Below are positions 33,043 through 45,144 of a stretch of DNA of 64,000 nucleotides, piece after piece; the stretch's first letter is position 1, and the number at the start of each line of letters is the position of its first letter. The notes beneath the pieces were generated by a model that worked only from the letters and a program-made list of their open reading frames with translations, did no database searches and was not told where the DNA came from. This DNA is from Pyxicephalus adspersus (lineage: Eukaryota > Chordata > Amphibia > Anura > Pyxicephalidae): contig NC_092858.1 in assembly GCF_032062135.1 (NCBI RefSeq), positions 171,081,347 to 171,145,346 of the forward strand, written 5' to 3'. Both the position numbers and the translations under genes were made by a program.

Positions 33043-33545
33043 ACAGACAAAAGGGGTACAAGGACAGCTGTACCTTTGCACAGCTGCTGGCCACATGGAC
33101 AAATAACCTCTTCCTCAATCCAACCGCCAACATTATGTGGCCCTGTCCAGTGCTGCACCTAAATGGACCCTGCTGGCTCCTTCTTATGGAACAAATGCAC
33201 CATGGCCCTATTCATTCCTCATGGCAGCCTGTACTGTGGTCTGGTAGAGAATGGCTCACCCATAGGAATGCATGTGCATTGAGAAAAGTGCATTTTTATT
33301 TAAAATGTTGTGCTGAACAGGGCAGGGCCACTCATTAAATAAAGGAAGAAGTTATTAATTTGTACAAGTGAGAAGCAATCAAAGGAAAAAAAATCAAAAA
33401 GGGACAATTTAGTCAAAAGTACAGTTTACCTTTAAAGCACATATGCAAGGAAATGAAAAAATAAACCAACTCTTCCACCAATGGTGGTCGACTTACTTGA
33501 TATGGAGGGGACTCAAGTGTGGCTCAAAGGGCTGTAAATGATATT

Positions 33546-33950
33546 CTTTAAGTGAAATCCTATAGAAAGCTGTAAGAGACTGGAGACATGCAACAAGAAA
33601 TGGTCAGAAGCCTTCAAATATATTATACGAGTCATTAGAGACCGGGGACAATCACAGAACCAGACAGTCACAGACCTGAGACACATTGCTTGCGTCTGCT
33701 GGAGATCTCAGCTATTTCAGCTTTTTAACAAGTCAATGCTTTCACATTTGTGCTCCCTACAGCCCTCCTAAAAATTACTTGTGTCACATTTCATGTTTCT
33801 CTTGGCAAGATCCTTTATGTAAGATCAGAGGAAAAAACAATCCCAGAACAGAGAAATGGGTTGGGGCAGCACAGAAAAAAAAATGTAAAAATAATATGAA
33901 ATATTTCAAATTATTCACTACTAGAAGGAAAGATAAAAATAGGTAATTAG
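33546..33950 (+). mobile_element. Interspersed repeat Q, copy 1
   Basis: CAGACAGTCACAGACCTGAG, ACACATTGCTTGCGTCTGCT, GGAGATCTCAGCTATT and AACAAGTCAATGCTTTCACA recur in the same order and strand at 49412-49725. The shared region is about 300 bp. Class unknown. Confidence 0.75.
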
Positions 33951-36038
33951 TTTAAACTTTTAATAGTTTAAACAAGCAGGGGCCCTAGTCTGCAGGGTGC
34001 CCTAGGACCCACACTGTAAGTGCCAAAGGGCCTTCATGCTGCAGGTTGGGCAAAGGGGTTCCAAAAATGTTGTTGCACGTGTTTCTGTAATGTCAAATGT
34101 AATATTTTCATATGTTCTGTTTCCCCTAACTTTTATTTTTTTTATTCACAGAAAAAATACTGAGCTGAGCAGTTCACACGGACAAATGTGTCTCGTGCAT
34201 CACCAATCACATTCAAACTTTTGTGCAAGTGTGATTCTGATTGGTGCATTTATATGTGAGGCACCACGAGGAACCTTCAGTGGGTTTATTTGAAAATTCC
34301 AGCACCATAAACAAAGATTCCGAGTCATGGAGTGACCTTGTGCGCAACACCAATAACAAATTGAGGACTTTGGAAGAAGAACAGTGTTCCCTCTATGGGT
34401 CTCAAAAAACTCAAAAAAAATTTAACTTTTGACTTTCACAATCCAGAGAAGACAAGAAAATCAGCCTTATCATAAAATGCAGCGGCTATTTGGTTTACGT
34501 GCTGCGTCATGAATAACCTGTTTTCTGTACAGTGCGACGTGTTTCGGTTCCCGAACTCTGCAGTTTTCTTGTTTTGGACTATTCCCACCAACGAGCCGTT
34601 ATCTCGCCAGGCATTTTCCTTTCAGAAACTTACATTACGGGACGGGTAAAGTCATTTCTCAAGTTGGCATTCTCTGAGGCTTTATCAGTTGCAAGAATGA
34701 TGAAGAGGTCTCACAAAGAGGTTTATCAAATTTTGCAGAGGCCCGAGAGTAAAATTCAAACTTTGGTAAATGCAATTTTACCAACCTCGGCCTCCTTTTT
34801 CCATTTCTGAATATTTTTTTTTATCCAGGTGAGTCAGCCTAGGAAGATGTTTTCTCTCCTGAAATAGTCTGCTCTATATTTTATCTCAGCAGATGTTCTG
34901 TGAAAATGGGGACAGCAACATCTGACATCCAAGCAGTCGCTTGAGGGAGAATATACAAGTCTGTAAATTAAAACTGAACTCAGGTCAGCTTATTAAAATC
35001 ACATTTGAGTGTCCCTTCCCCGGGGGCATATTATAAATCATAGAATCTGACATTCAGAATATGTTCTGCTCGTGAATCTTCTAGGTGCAGGTGTTTGAGT
35101 CACATGCAGAAAATGTTTGGTGAAAGTCATATTCACTGATTTATAAAACAGACCCCTAAGTTCAGATGGGCATTTGACATTTGGGAATTGCTCCTGGGTA
35201 ACCATGCTCAACCACCAGGCATCAAAGAACGTTCAAAAACTTTTTTGATAGGCGTTCGCTGAAGAAGTTGGAAGTCTGTGGAAGGGGTTCAATAGCCAGA
35301 CCAATAAGGTTTATTTACCATGGATTTTTAGGGACGGGGGGGGGGGGGGGGGGGACAATTCAATTTTAATAGAGGTGTTTCTACTTATTTCTATGACTGC
35401 TTGCAAGTTTTTTGGGGATAGGAATGTTCACTGAAATAGTTAAAAAAAATAAAAAACCTTTTGAAGCAAACAAGTCCCATCTATTAGCATATGAAGCGGT
35501 GCACAGCGATATTTTGGATGTCTTCCAGGATTAGCGAATACAAACGAGGAATGTTTTTTATTCTGGAACGTTGCAGCCTTTTACTACCTTAATGGTTTGT
35601 ATTATTCTTTCTAGTACAAAATGTGACTTTGCCATTCGCTCTCCCATCGAGCACTTTTAGATGATTTCCAATGCCAATAGAGAAACATAAAACAGGCTCT
35701 AATTAAGAATGCTGGTCTAATTAGAAATCAGGAATTGAAGCTGGAAGTTTGTTGGTAGTTTTACACTGTATTGAATTATTATAATGCAACACCTCTCATT
35801 TGCTAGGCAGGGACCCAGTATGGTTTTCGGGGATTCTACGTTCATTTTAATGGAAAGAATAAGAATGAAAATAAGTAGAGATTGGTCTGGATATGAGATT
35901 TCTTATGATTTTAAAAAAAGGGTCCAACAAAAGTCCATTTCCAACACGTTTCAGGGTTCATGCACAAACCCCCCTTCTTCAGGGCTGAGGTTTTTTGTGT
36001 GAGGTCAATATAGATACCCGATTAATCCTAAATTTTAT
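33951..36038. other. Long non-coding interval
   Basis: It contains an 18-nt G run at 35337-35354. Near 35940 is AACACGTTTCAGGGTTCATG followed by CCCTTCTTCAGGG, the motif pair of GAAACGCG-type MITEs, so a relic spans about 35880-36010. The part at 35480-35760 looks like single-copy DNA. Confidence 0.35.
35337..35354. repeat. Poly-G run (18 nt)
   Basis: Eighteen consecutive G on the plus strand, a candidate quadruplex or sequencing-difficulty site. Confidence 0.95.
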
Positions 36039-36044
36039 TTGCAG

Positions 36045-36620
36045 GCAATGGAGGAATCTCAATGCTTGAGCTCCGTGTCCTCTCTGTTTTTACAGGTTGA
36101 GGATCAAGAGAACAGACACTGCCGTAACAATATGAGACTACAGGGTTTACCAGAGGAGACTTCTGGACCTGACCTTAAAATTACAGCCTCATTCAACATT
36201 CAACAAACCCCCAACGGTGAATATTGAAATTGACCGAGTGCAAGGCCAAAGTCTGACAGAGTCAGAAACCCCGCAAGATATCATATGCAAGATATCATAT
36301 CATTATGAAAGGGGCCTAATCCCATGGTCTCTGGAGTTATATAGTCAGATATAAATTATATCTGACTTGTCCAGCTCTACGCTTCGTAAGCGACGAATAC
36401 GCCACCCTCCACTGGATCACATCAAAGAATGGCTTTTTACCTAATAGTTAGTAAGGGAATGGCAGTGTTCATGCTCCACACTTATGACCAACTTTCGGAC
36501 TTATCCTGTTTGGAAATGTCTCCGATAAATATTCCTGACTATGTACATGGTGTAGCGGCACTCAGGTCACCATCCCAACACCAAAGGAGACATCGACTTC
36601 AATCTCTGACATGAGAACAG
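36045..36620 (+). pseudogene. Tx1/L1-type LINE ORF1 relic
   Basis: Shifting frames give VEDQENRHCRNNMRLQGLPE then ETSG, next NIEIDRVQG, PQDIICKI-YHYERG, LSSSTLRKRRI-H, and FMLHTYDQLSDLSC near the end. E-x-R-R-N-N-x-R-x-x-G-L-P-E, E-x-D-R-V and D-I-I-C-x-I are hallmark motifs of L1/Tx1 ORF1 RNA-binding proteins. Several frameshifts; not functional. Confidence 0.8.
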
Positions 36621-38786
36621 CCTGGCAATGATTCTTTGAGGGTTCTCATTTGGGCACTTCTTGGTATAGGGTGAATATATTCTGTTCCTGTCTCCTATCT
36701 GCATTGTTACTTTATCACATGGGCATCCAATATTGACTACAAGTGACCATCTCAACATGCATTACCTTAGCACAGTTCATCCGGAAACCCACCCTAAAAA
36801 ATGCCATCACTTGAGACTTTCTAGACATCAAAAGATTTGTACACCTCTATTTTATACAGTACATAGACTCATGAACCCAAAGCATATAAAGACGGTAACA
36901 GGTGCTAAATTTCAAACAAGGAAATATCCCATAATCCAATACCATGACCATTGACCACCTCTAGGTGTGTTATCCTTTGATTTGCATTTACGGTCAGGCA
37001 AACACGAAGTTGCTGAAAATACAATGAAACAAAGCATACAAAAAACACAATTTTATAAACATGGATAGACTTTGTTTTAGCATCCCAAATGTCGTTCAGT
37101 TAGGCTTTACATCTACTTTATCGTTTTAGTAAAGTTAATGGGATGCCTTGGGGTTGAACAGAATGCAGGATGTGATAAACTTGCATTGATGGAGTTCTTT
37201 AAAATAGTATTTTTTAAAAAGAAAAAAAAAACATTGATACATTTGTAGTACTTTAACAATCTACTGTGTATACCTCATGTACAAACCAAGATTTTTTGCC
37301 ATTAAAAATCAGCTTTATCAGTTTATATTCAGGACACACCAGTAGATGATACTCATGTGTCTTCAAAATACATACAACCTGTAAAAAAGAGGAATAGATA
37401 TACAGGCTAAGTCCTTGTGAATCTATTTTTCCTCTTTTTAAAAAAAAATGTTTGACAAATAACACATGCCACTGATGTAAAGAAATAACATGAATTTAAT
37501 TGACATTTTCAATTGTTCTGAATGTTAGCAGTGATGCCTACAAGTTGTGTCGTAGGTTTATACGTAAGTCAAAAAATTTGACTGTATTTTTAAGTAAAAA
37601 TAACTATCTTGGTTGAAATTGGATTGGTTTATATTCGAGTATATGGTAAATGTTACTCCATTAGTTTGTACATCTAGTTTAATGGCTTCACTAGTACAAT
37701 TACAGCAAAGTACCTTCTTTAAAAGACATACCCAATCAACCTGACAGTTTCCAGATTTGAAGGCTAAACCAATCACATAGGTGTCAAAGCATATTGTTAA
37801 AGACTGTCTCATCTCTAACAATAAGCGTTTCCTGCTCACTGACCTTGCAAATCCTTAATAGAAAAAAGCTGTAATAATACAAATTCCATCAAATAACATC
37901 AATCAGCTTGATGCGTTCTCCAGCATGCGATTCTATGCACACTCCCCATTAGTCAGATCTCAGAAAGAAGCTGTCTACCTCTAATTCCAGCAATGCTAGG
38001 GAGCCTGTCGGGGGGTAGCATATGTTTTTTTCTGTCTGATTAGTCTTCAGCCAAGTGAACAGTGTGTAGTGATGATGATTTAATAACTCTGCCATCTTCT
38101 TGACCTGTGTGTTGGGGGTAACGGGAGAAAATAACATGGCTCTTTATAACAGATGCGCCCTTTGTGTATTTTTAAAGTTAAACAGGCAAACCAATAAAGA
38201 TGCTGATGAAATTAATTTATTGGAGCTGTTTTCTCTGCCAAAGGATTTGTATTTCTATCCATCCAGAATCAGCTATAGAATTTCCCCTCTGTTTCTTTAG
38301 AGTTGATATGCCATGAACCAGCTGAAAATGTGCCGAACTTAAATACTTTGATGCTTCTTAGATCCCTGGATGACCCTTCGATCCTTTGATGTATAGAGTG
38401 AAGAAAATAAGCTTCTAATTGCATTGCAAACAAACCAGAAAGACTGCCAGTGACAAGTGAAATGACAGCAAAAACAAAATTCTATATTTTTTATGTGCCA
38501 CTCCCAATCTCTGTAGCGGATATGCAATATGGCTCTAGCACTAATTTTTTAATGCTTTGGGACAAAGACGGGTAAGACAACTATATTGGCAATAAGGAGA
38601 TGGGAGATTGTTTTGTATTTTTATTGTATGTTATGGAAGATTGTACTTTCATTTATATCCACACAGCTCTGTAAAGAGCAGACCAGAGGAATATTTATAT
38701 CTGGTGCAGTTAAGTAAGACTTTACAGGTCTTATTGATCCATTACATTTTGGCAAAGACACTTACTGAGCCAATAAGCAACTTTAT
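36621..38786. other. Long low-repeat interval
   Basis: About 2.2 kb without a recognised element or exon. The part at 37880-38300 (CAAATAACATCAATCAGCTT, AACTCTGCCATCTTCTTGAC) reads as single-copy DNA and is a conserved-element candidate. Confidence 0.35.
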
Positions 38787-38962
38787 AACATTGGGGTAAC
38801 CCCTTGAAATAACTTTCAGGTCCTAAGAAAATAATGCTATAATATATATACCCATAGCTTACAGTATGTTACCATGCTGGACATCTGCTGAAAAACAAAT
38901 ATCTCAATCCTCAAGGACCCCCGAGTAATCTAGGAATCCTGGTTGAATCACACTGCACTAAA
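38787..38962 (-). mobile_element. M-2 MITE fragment
   Basis: GTAACCCCTTGAAATAACTT, CATAGCTTACAGTATGTTAC and CAAGGACCCCCGAGTAATC match M-2 in inverted orientation, with the middle deleted. Confidence 0.7.
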
Positions 38963-39811
38963 GTTAACACTCATCTGACCAGCGTACCTGGGAAAATTTT
39001 ATGGTGCGTTAGAGAAGATGTGATCACCTCCTAGTATAGTTACATTTTTTTAGGTTTGAACACTGTCATACAACTAAGTGACGTCATTTTTTCCTCTAAT
39101 GTCTAACACCAGCCAACACTGAGAATTTTTTTGCTGCCTGGGACAAAGGAAGGAACCAGCAAGGTGAACATCATTGGGTCATTGAGGACGGATTTGTAAA
39201 GGTTATCGTTGGTGGTGGCCACTATGGAAGGCATGTGTGCCATAATGTAAAATATCTGCAACAATATTGCACATATATTTAACCCACACTTTATGTTTTA
39301 CAAATTCAGGTGATGGATAAAATGTTAAAGCTTAAATCAAGGGTGGGGTTTTGGGGTATAGTTGGACACACTGTTTAAACCTTAAGAACTAAAAGCTCCA
39401 TGCCTAAGTCTATTAATGGCAGCTTAGCGTTGCCCAAAACGTGCCACATTCTCAGCATGGAAAATAATGTTTTTAAGGAGATTATCAAACATCTAAGCAT
39501 CTCTGTTAGATTAAATAACTAAAACAGTGTTGTATTTGCTTTATTAGGGACAAAAGACATCAGTACTTCTTGAAAGGTGATAACAGAGCCACAAGAGTCA
39601 TATAACAACCGCTGCTTCCTCTGTTGCCATGGCACTGCCAGCAGCCGTAGGACAGTTTTCATGAATGGGTGGAATTCATATTTTTAACTTGAACACAGCT
39701 GTAAAAGCATCTGTAATCCATACAAGCATGTCTGCAAGACTGGCTGATAATAAGGAGTAGGTACAGACATTCAGAATGCAGCAATTCAGAGGAAGCAAAA
39801 AAACATTATTC
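38963..39811. other. Non-coding interval
   Basis: No recognised feature. Confidence 0.4.
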
Positions 39812-39961
39812 CAATGTTCTCCCCGGCTCCTTTTTAGCCGGGCGCACCACCCGGCACTTTTCCGTAACCACCTGGCTGTTTTTGGGTGGTTACTGATGAG
39901 CTTGGTCACAATACAGGGGCTGCCTCCCACCTACATTTCTTCCCACCCAACTTAAAAAAAT
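39812..39961 (+). mobile_element. M-1 MITE copy
   Basis: CAATGTTCTCCCCGGCTCCT, GCCGGGCGCACCACCCGGCA and GTTTTTGGGTGGTTACTGAT; right end degraded. Confidence 0.85.
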
Positions 39962-40131
39962 GTAACCTTGTCCTCTAACTCGTGACCTCTCTCTAGCACC
40001 TGGCAGTGCCAGGATAATAAAAAGAATATACCTGACAGATGTTATGCAGTCTATATGATTCAATCAGCATACTGTCTATGTCAACCTGACAATGCTGCAT
40101 TATATATTGGGCACCCAATCACATACATTGA

Positions 40132-40468
40132 GACTTTTTTAGAGACACTACGGACTTCTTTGAAATGGTCTTCCTCGTCCTATTCAGCTTGCTCCTATAT
40201 TCTGCTCATTTAAAAGAGCGCTCAAAACCCATTTTTTCAAACTTGCCTACACGTCTTTTTATGTCTTTTGGCACCCACCACTACATATCTCCCATCCTGT
40301 TGTGTGTGAAATTCCACCACCTACTAGATTGTAAGCTCTTCAGGGCAGGGTCCTCTCCTCCTGTGTCACTGTCTGTATTTGTCTGTCATTTGAAACCCCT
40401 ATTTAATGTACAGCACTGCGTAATATGTTGGCGCTATATAAATCCTTTATTATTATTAAAAAAAGTAT
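40132..40468 (+). mobile_element. L2-like LINE 3' end
   Basis: ACTTCTTTGAAATGGTCTTC, GTCCTATTCAGCTTGCTCCT and TTTAAAAGAGCGCTCAAAAC (RT C-terminus region), then CTAGATTGTAAGCTCTTCAG, GTGTCACTGTCTGTATTTG, GTACAGCACTGCGTAATATG and ATAAATCC plus a TTATTATT end. Confidence 0.9.
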
Positions 40469-40555
40469 AATAATAATAATCCTATTTAATGTACAGCGCT
40501 GCGTAATATGTTGGCGCTATATAAATCCTGTTTAATAATAATAATTTAATAATAA
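40469..40555 (+). mobile_element. Second L2 tail in tandem
   Basis: After a TAATAATAAT spacer the tail is repeated: CCTATTTAATGTACAGCGCT, GCGTAATATGTTGGCGCTAT and AAATCCTGTTTAATAATAAT. It is either a second truncated insertion in the first tail or a tandem duplication of it. Confidence 0.85.
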
Positions 40556-40777
40556 CTTCTTTATTAGCTAGGATCACAATTCTGCAGGTTTGCTCAACAC
40601 AGTTTGGACTTGGTAGTAATAGTGATGGTCACTATTTATTATTATTATTATTCGTATATAATAATATTATTATTCCTATATAATAATAATTTATTATTAT
40701 TGTTCCTATGTGGAGCTGTTCTTTTTAGCATTTGAGATCTTCACCATCAGAGGAAGAAGGGAATGATATATATATAT

Positions 40778-40781
<4 letters not shown>

Positions 40782-40814
<33 letters not shown>
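40782..40814. repeat. (CA)n microsatellite
   Basis: An uninterrupted CA run preceded by (AT)n, directly next to M-1-derived sequence. Confidence 0.95.
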
Positions 40815-40818
<4 letters not shown>

Positions 40819-40910
40819 GTTCTCCTCAGTCCCTTTTAGCTGTTCTCTATAGCAATTATTGAGATCATCTCCATCACAGGAAAAAGGGATTGCTATAGTT
40901 TATACATATA
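40815..40910 (+). mobile_element. M-1 start plus duplicated spacer
   Basis: GAGTGTTCTCCTCAGTCCCT and TTTTAGCTGTTC match the left ~35 bp of M-1. The rest (AGCAATTATTGAGATCATCT, CAGGAAAAAGGGATTGCTAT) parallels TAGCATTTGAGATCTTCACC at 40728, suggesting a local duplication. Confidence 0.55.
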
Positions 40911-41072
40911 CAGTGTTTTCCGCAGCCCCTTTTAGCCAGGAGCACCACCCAACACTTTTCAGTAACCACACGGCTTTTTTTAGGTGGATACTGAAGAGTT
41001 GGGTCAAAGAGCCTGCTGCCCACCTCCAATTTCTTCCCATCCGGCTTTAAAAAATTCCTGGGTTGAACGCTG
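40911..41072 (+). mobile_element. M-1 MITE copy
   Basis: CAGTGTTTTCCGCAGCCCCT to GGGTTGAACGCTG. It is flanked by TACATATA and ATATATAT, again an AT-rich dinucleotide target. Confidence 0.87.
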
Positions 41073-41079
41073 ATATATA

Positions 41080-41270
41080 TGGGCCTGATTTATTAAAGCT
41101 CTCCAGGACTGGATGAGGTATACTTTCATCAGTGAAGCTGGGTGATCCAGCAAACCTGGACTGGATCTGGTCCAGCATTGAAAACATTTGCTAACTATTC
41201 TGGATCACCCAGCTTCACTGATGAAAGTCTATCTTCTCTTGTCTTGGGGAGCTTTAATAAATCAGACCGA
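41080..41270 (+). mobile_element. FB-1 palindromic MITE, intact
   Basis: The left arm GGGCCTGATTTATTAAAGCT through CTGGGTGATCCAGCAAACCT and the right arm CTGGATCACCCAGCTTCACT through GGGGAGCTTTAATAAATC are inverted over about 80 bp. It lies 7 bp from the preceding M-1 copy and about 440 bp downstream of ILDR2 exon 3. Confidence 0.92.
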
Positions 41271-41712
41271 TATATGTCCATGCAAGACGATGATATAGCT
41301 AATATCACTCTGATGTAGTACCTAGGCCTCCAAACCAGATTATTGATCTTTATTAAAAATATGTTTGCACAAATCCAAGGAGTGTTGATATCATAATATA
41401 AGTCTAAAGATGCAAGAGATCAGGCAACAATGTGGAATCTGGTTATAATCAGAAGTGGATCCATGAAACCAAAATACATTAAATAGTAGTGCTCCAGAAA
41501 AGTGCAGCAGATTTGTAGGAAAAAAAGATAATAAATATACATGTATTTAAAATCATTAAAGGACCTATAGGACAAAAGGAACACACTGGAACTTGCTGTA
41601 TTTATAATTCATGGGACGCTCAGCTCTGCAGACGAGACTTCTCATCAATCGTCTGTGCCGTCCATCGTCTGACCAGCACATTGCGTGTTTGATTTTACAA
41701 TAATGTACTCAC

Positions 41713-41832
41713 CCATTACAAGGACCTCCACCCGATCTTCATTTTTGCCTTCCAGATCATCAGGTACAGCGACAAGACAGTAATAGAGGCCGCTATCTCC
41801 CCATTGCACATTTCCAAACTGGAGGTCGGCAT
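41713..41832 (-). CDS. ILDR2: ILDR2-like exon 3 (C-terminal half of V-type Ig domain)
   Basis: This 120-bp internal exon encodes the end of an immunoglobulin V-set domain. It starts after the acceptor ttaaattcag at 41833 and ends at the donor ATGG|gtgagt. Phases are 1 in and 1 out: the first two bases complete an Asp codon begun by the exon at 45504. The peptide starts DADLQFGNVQWGDSG, followed by LYYCLVAVPDDLEGKNEDRV and EVLVMG. D-S-G-L-Y-Y-C is the classic F-strand motif carrying the second Ig-fold cysteine. From memory the closest family member is ILDR2 (angulin-3) rather than LSR or ILDR1, mainly because of the PDDLEGKNED stretch. In mammals the protein is a type I membrane receptor of tricellular junctions and ER, also reported as a B7-like immune modulator. 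The exon has no stops or frameshifts. Exon numbering assumes the mammalian gene structure. Confidence 0.93.
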
Positions 41833-42124
41833 CTGAATTTAAAAAAAAAAGGATCAAGGTTAGAAAATGTGCAACAAATAAAATACAATAAACCTGTATT
41901 GGCACAAAGCCTTTATTTGCAGGATTCACAATTCCCAGAAAACAACAAGGTCACAAAATCTAATTAATAGAAATTTTCTGACCTGATCCATCAAGGTTCT
42001 TTCAGTTTTAACTTTATTATCAGTTGCATTTTGGTTGATTGAATTAAGAAATGATGAATCAATTCAGAAAGTGTGCAGACCTGCAGGGGTCTCAGAAAAG
42101 GAAATCTGTTAGCAGGATTTAAAG

Positions 42125-42605
42125 CAGGCATGTCCAAAGTTCGGCCCGGGGCCAATTGCGGCCCTTGTTCAGATTTCCACTGGCCCAGAGCCTCTGCCAT
42201 AAAATCAATATTATGCGGCCCGCCAGCATTGTTGATCACAGTAAAAAATACACGCATACAAAAAAGCTATTTTATATTTCATTAGAGTTGATCGACCGCC
42301 TTGGAAGTGTTGGTTCACTACTCGGCAGGCATAATCGGCCATGTGTGCACAGGGAATCCCCTGAGTCATTATAGTGGGTGTGTGCTGTGTGTGACCCGGA
42401 TGGACCACACTCACTTTGATTCCACCGGAATCACTGACACCGGACTCCATGCTCAGGGCATCCCTCACGACCACTCCCTGGTGGGCGTGTGCTGTGGAGG
42501 ACCCACGCAGACCACGCCCACACTAACCCTGGTTAGTGGTCGGCCCCCACACATTTTCACCTCACCAAATCTGTCCCTCTTTGCAAAAAGTTTTGACACC
42601 CCTTG
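42125..42605 (+). mobile_element. hAT-like MITE (GGCCCGGGGCCAATTGCGGCCC type)
   Basis: The left end CAGGCATGTCCAAAGTTCGG and the right end read inward CAAGGGGTGTCAAAACTTTT are imperfect inverted ends. CGGCCCGGGGCCAATTGCGG, TATGCGGCCCGCCAGC and GTGGTCGGCCCCCACAC are diagnostic of a widespread hAT-derived vertebrate family. It lies in ILDR2 intron 2. Confidence 0.8.
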
Positions 42606-43898
42606 TTTAAAGTGAACACAACCCTTCACTTTGACTCATAACAACAAATTAAATATATTTTTTCCTCATCTTTCCTCATGGTTATAACATGGGGAAGGAG
42701 ATTCTTTAGATCAGAGGTCAGAAGGGTTGATGACATTGTTTCAGATTTACAAGTTAGGAGATCACATGACTTCTGGCAGTATCGGCAGGTATTTTTTGCA
42801 TGATTTTTGAGTTATTTTTATTAAAATAAAAAAAGAGAAGTTCATTATCAGGGTTTACATACACTTTAAGTTCCTTTTAAAAACTGCAGTTGATTACAGT
42901 TGTTGCTCCCTATCGCTCCGATTCACCTTAATGCGAGTGATTGGGACCCATTCTGTTCATGCGCTTGCACGTAGCTTCAGTTGCAGTGGATTGTGGTGCT
43001 AGAAGCAAAAAGGCGCTTCTGGCCATAAGGTTGCTTTTTCTCCTCTGGAAGAAGAACCGGCACCCCGACCACGGTCAACTGCATGACAAAGTTATTGCCA
43101 AATGCTGCAGCTGATCACATAGTAGTCAAAGAGGTGCAGCTGGGACCAACTAACTAGTAGATGCAACCACAATTCTAAAAGATGCCAAAGAACATTTTCA
43201 GAACAGCAGTGTATAGGTGCACAGTTTTTAATCCCTGGACACACAGCAAACTGCTGCTTTGCGATTTGGAGGGCAACCACATTGCTCAGGAACTAAAGCA
43301 TGATGTGCTTCAGCCACATGCAACTGTGTGCAAAAACAGTCCAAATATGCTCCGATTTACTTGAATAGGAGCGTCTGGGATCGCAGTTGAGCCGGCAGCA
43401 AAATATGTGTGTCTGAAAGGGCCCCGAACTTTCCCAAACACTGAAATTGTTCTGGGTGAACTGATCCAAACAAATGTCTGAAAAGTGACTGCCTATAACT
43501 ATAGATGTCACACATGTAATTAACAATTTGTATACAATAAACACAATCAGGGAGCTCCAGCAGGCTATGAAAAGGACAATAGAATAGTTGTGTGCTTGTA
43601 AAAGGCCGCATTATAATTGCTACATTGAAACGTGCCAAGTACACATTACTGTGAGTGACAGGAACATAAAATGTAGTGACAGTACATAAGTATTTGGCCA
43701 CAAAGTGCGCCTCCATATAAAGTGATCATCAATATCATTCCCATTGCTGGGAACCTTCCCACCCCACAGACAGAGCAGCAGAAATTTATTACAAACATAG
43801 ATTAGTCGCTGATGTGAATATAAGGAATGTCAGAAACTAAAGCTTCTTAAGTTTGAGCTTAATTAAGTTCTTAAGTATGAGCTTAATAGACATATATT

Positions 43899-43900
<2 letters not shown>

Positions 43901-43945
<45 letters not shown>

Positions 43946-43979
43946 GTCTTTCTTTCTCTCTCTCTCTCTCTCTCTCTCT
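43901..43979. repeat. (TATC)n / (TC)n compound microsatellite
   Basis: Eleven or so TATC units, then TGTCTTTC, then a TC run ending at 43979. Confidence 0.96.
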
Positions 43980-43984
43980 GAGAT

Positions 43985-44165
43985 TTACATGTCTGTCCAA
44001 CAGCAAGTGATTGGGCAGTACAATGAGAAGCAGCATGCTGATGAACTTATTTCCGCAACATTCTCCTGTTATCAGTTTGCTGCTTATTAGCACAGAGCTG
44101 AATAATTTGTGTCTTTTATATCTGCTAGGAATTCAGATGGCCTTGAATGGGTAAAGTAAAACTTC
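43985..44165 (+). mobile_element. Interspersed repeat S, copy 2
   Basis: AGTGATTGGGCAGTACAATG, AGAAGCAGCATGCTGATGA, TGCTTATTAGCA and TATATCTGCTAGGAATTCAG parallel 10350-10660. Confidence 0.6.
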
Positions 44166-44240
44166 TCTAGAGGAATAACTCAACACAGTGTGAGGTGCAA
44201 TCAACACTGTAATTCCTGGGCAAGTGTAGGAGGTAATAAT

Positions 44241-44556
44241 GTTACCTAGTATTTATATAGCACCGACATATTATGCAGCATTGTACAAAAGCCAAAGTCT
44301 TGACACTACATGTCCCTCAAAGAGGCTCAGAATCTACCCTACCATAGTCCCTGTCCCTACCATAGTCATATGTCAAATTTTGGGGGGGCTGCATATTTTT
44401 GGAATGTGGGAGGAAACTGGAGTACCCAGGGGAAACCCACACAAACACTGGGAGAACATGCAAACTCCATGCAGATAGTGTCCGGGCCCACATTCAAACC
44501 TGGGGACCTAGCAATGCAAAGGCCAAAGTGCTAAACCTCAGACCCACCGTGCTTCC
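44241..44556 (-). mobile_element. V-SINE copy in ILDR2 intron 2
   Basis: Inverted: ATTTATATAGCACCGACATA, TCCCTCAAAGAGGCTCAGAA, GAATGTGGGAGGAAACTGGA, GTACCCAGGGGAAACCCACA, CATGCAAACTCCATGCAGAT and GACCTAGCAATGCAAAGGCC. Nearly complete. Confidence 0.92.
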
Positions 44557-45144
44557 TTACATATTAGGAGTTACATCAGAGGTGTCCATCCAAAGGCCCC
44601 AAAAATTGCCATATTCATGAAAGTCCACCATGGGCCGGCAGTCAAGACAGGGCCTCTTGATGGTGATGATGCAGAGATCGTTGAAGGGCGGCTGTACACC
44701 GGTAAGTGTGTGCCATATTCAGCAAGGATACTGTGCATACTTGGTGATTATGGCAGAAGCTCACCACCGAACTATAAGTGTACTTCCGCTTTAAGATCGG
44801 TCCAGGTTGTGAGCAGAACTTGGGTCAGGCCCTAAGCAGCTAGCTGCATTTACATCATCGGTCTTTAAAGTGTATCTATCTTTCTGTAAAAGTTCCTGCA
44901 CTGTTACTGTAGGTAGCTTCATCACATTAATGCAACATGTCTGAGATGCAAAAACCTACTCTAGAATGAACTTTTGACTTAATTGATGAGGGTGGCTCTT
45001 AGCTCCACATTATTTTGCCTGTCAGTATTAGTCAGTGGTGCTGCTCAGTGAATAGGAAGCCATGGAAGGTAAGAAAACTTCGTAGATAGACAACATTTGC
45101 ATAGGAGAGCCCCAGGTTATCAGGCTCTTATATCTTTATTGCAA

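Noticed and set aside
36045..36620. Possible host gene exons with ETSG and IPDYVHGVAAL residues
   Set aside because: The order of motifs (RRNN-x-R, EIDRV, DIICKI) identifies a LINE ORF1 relic with frameshifts.
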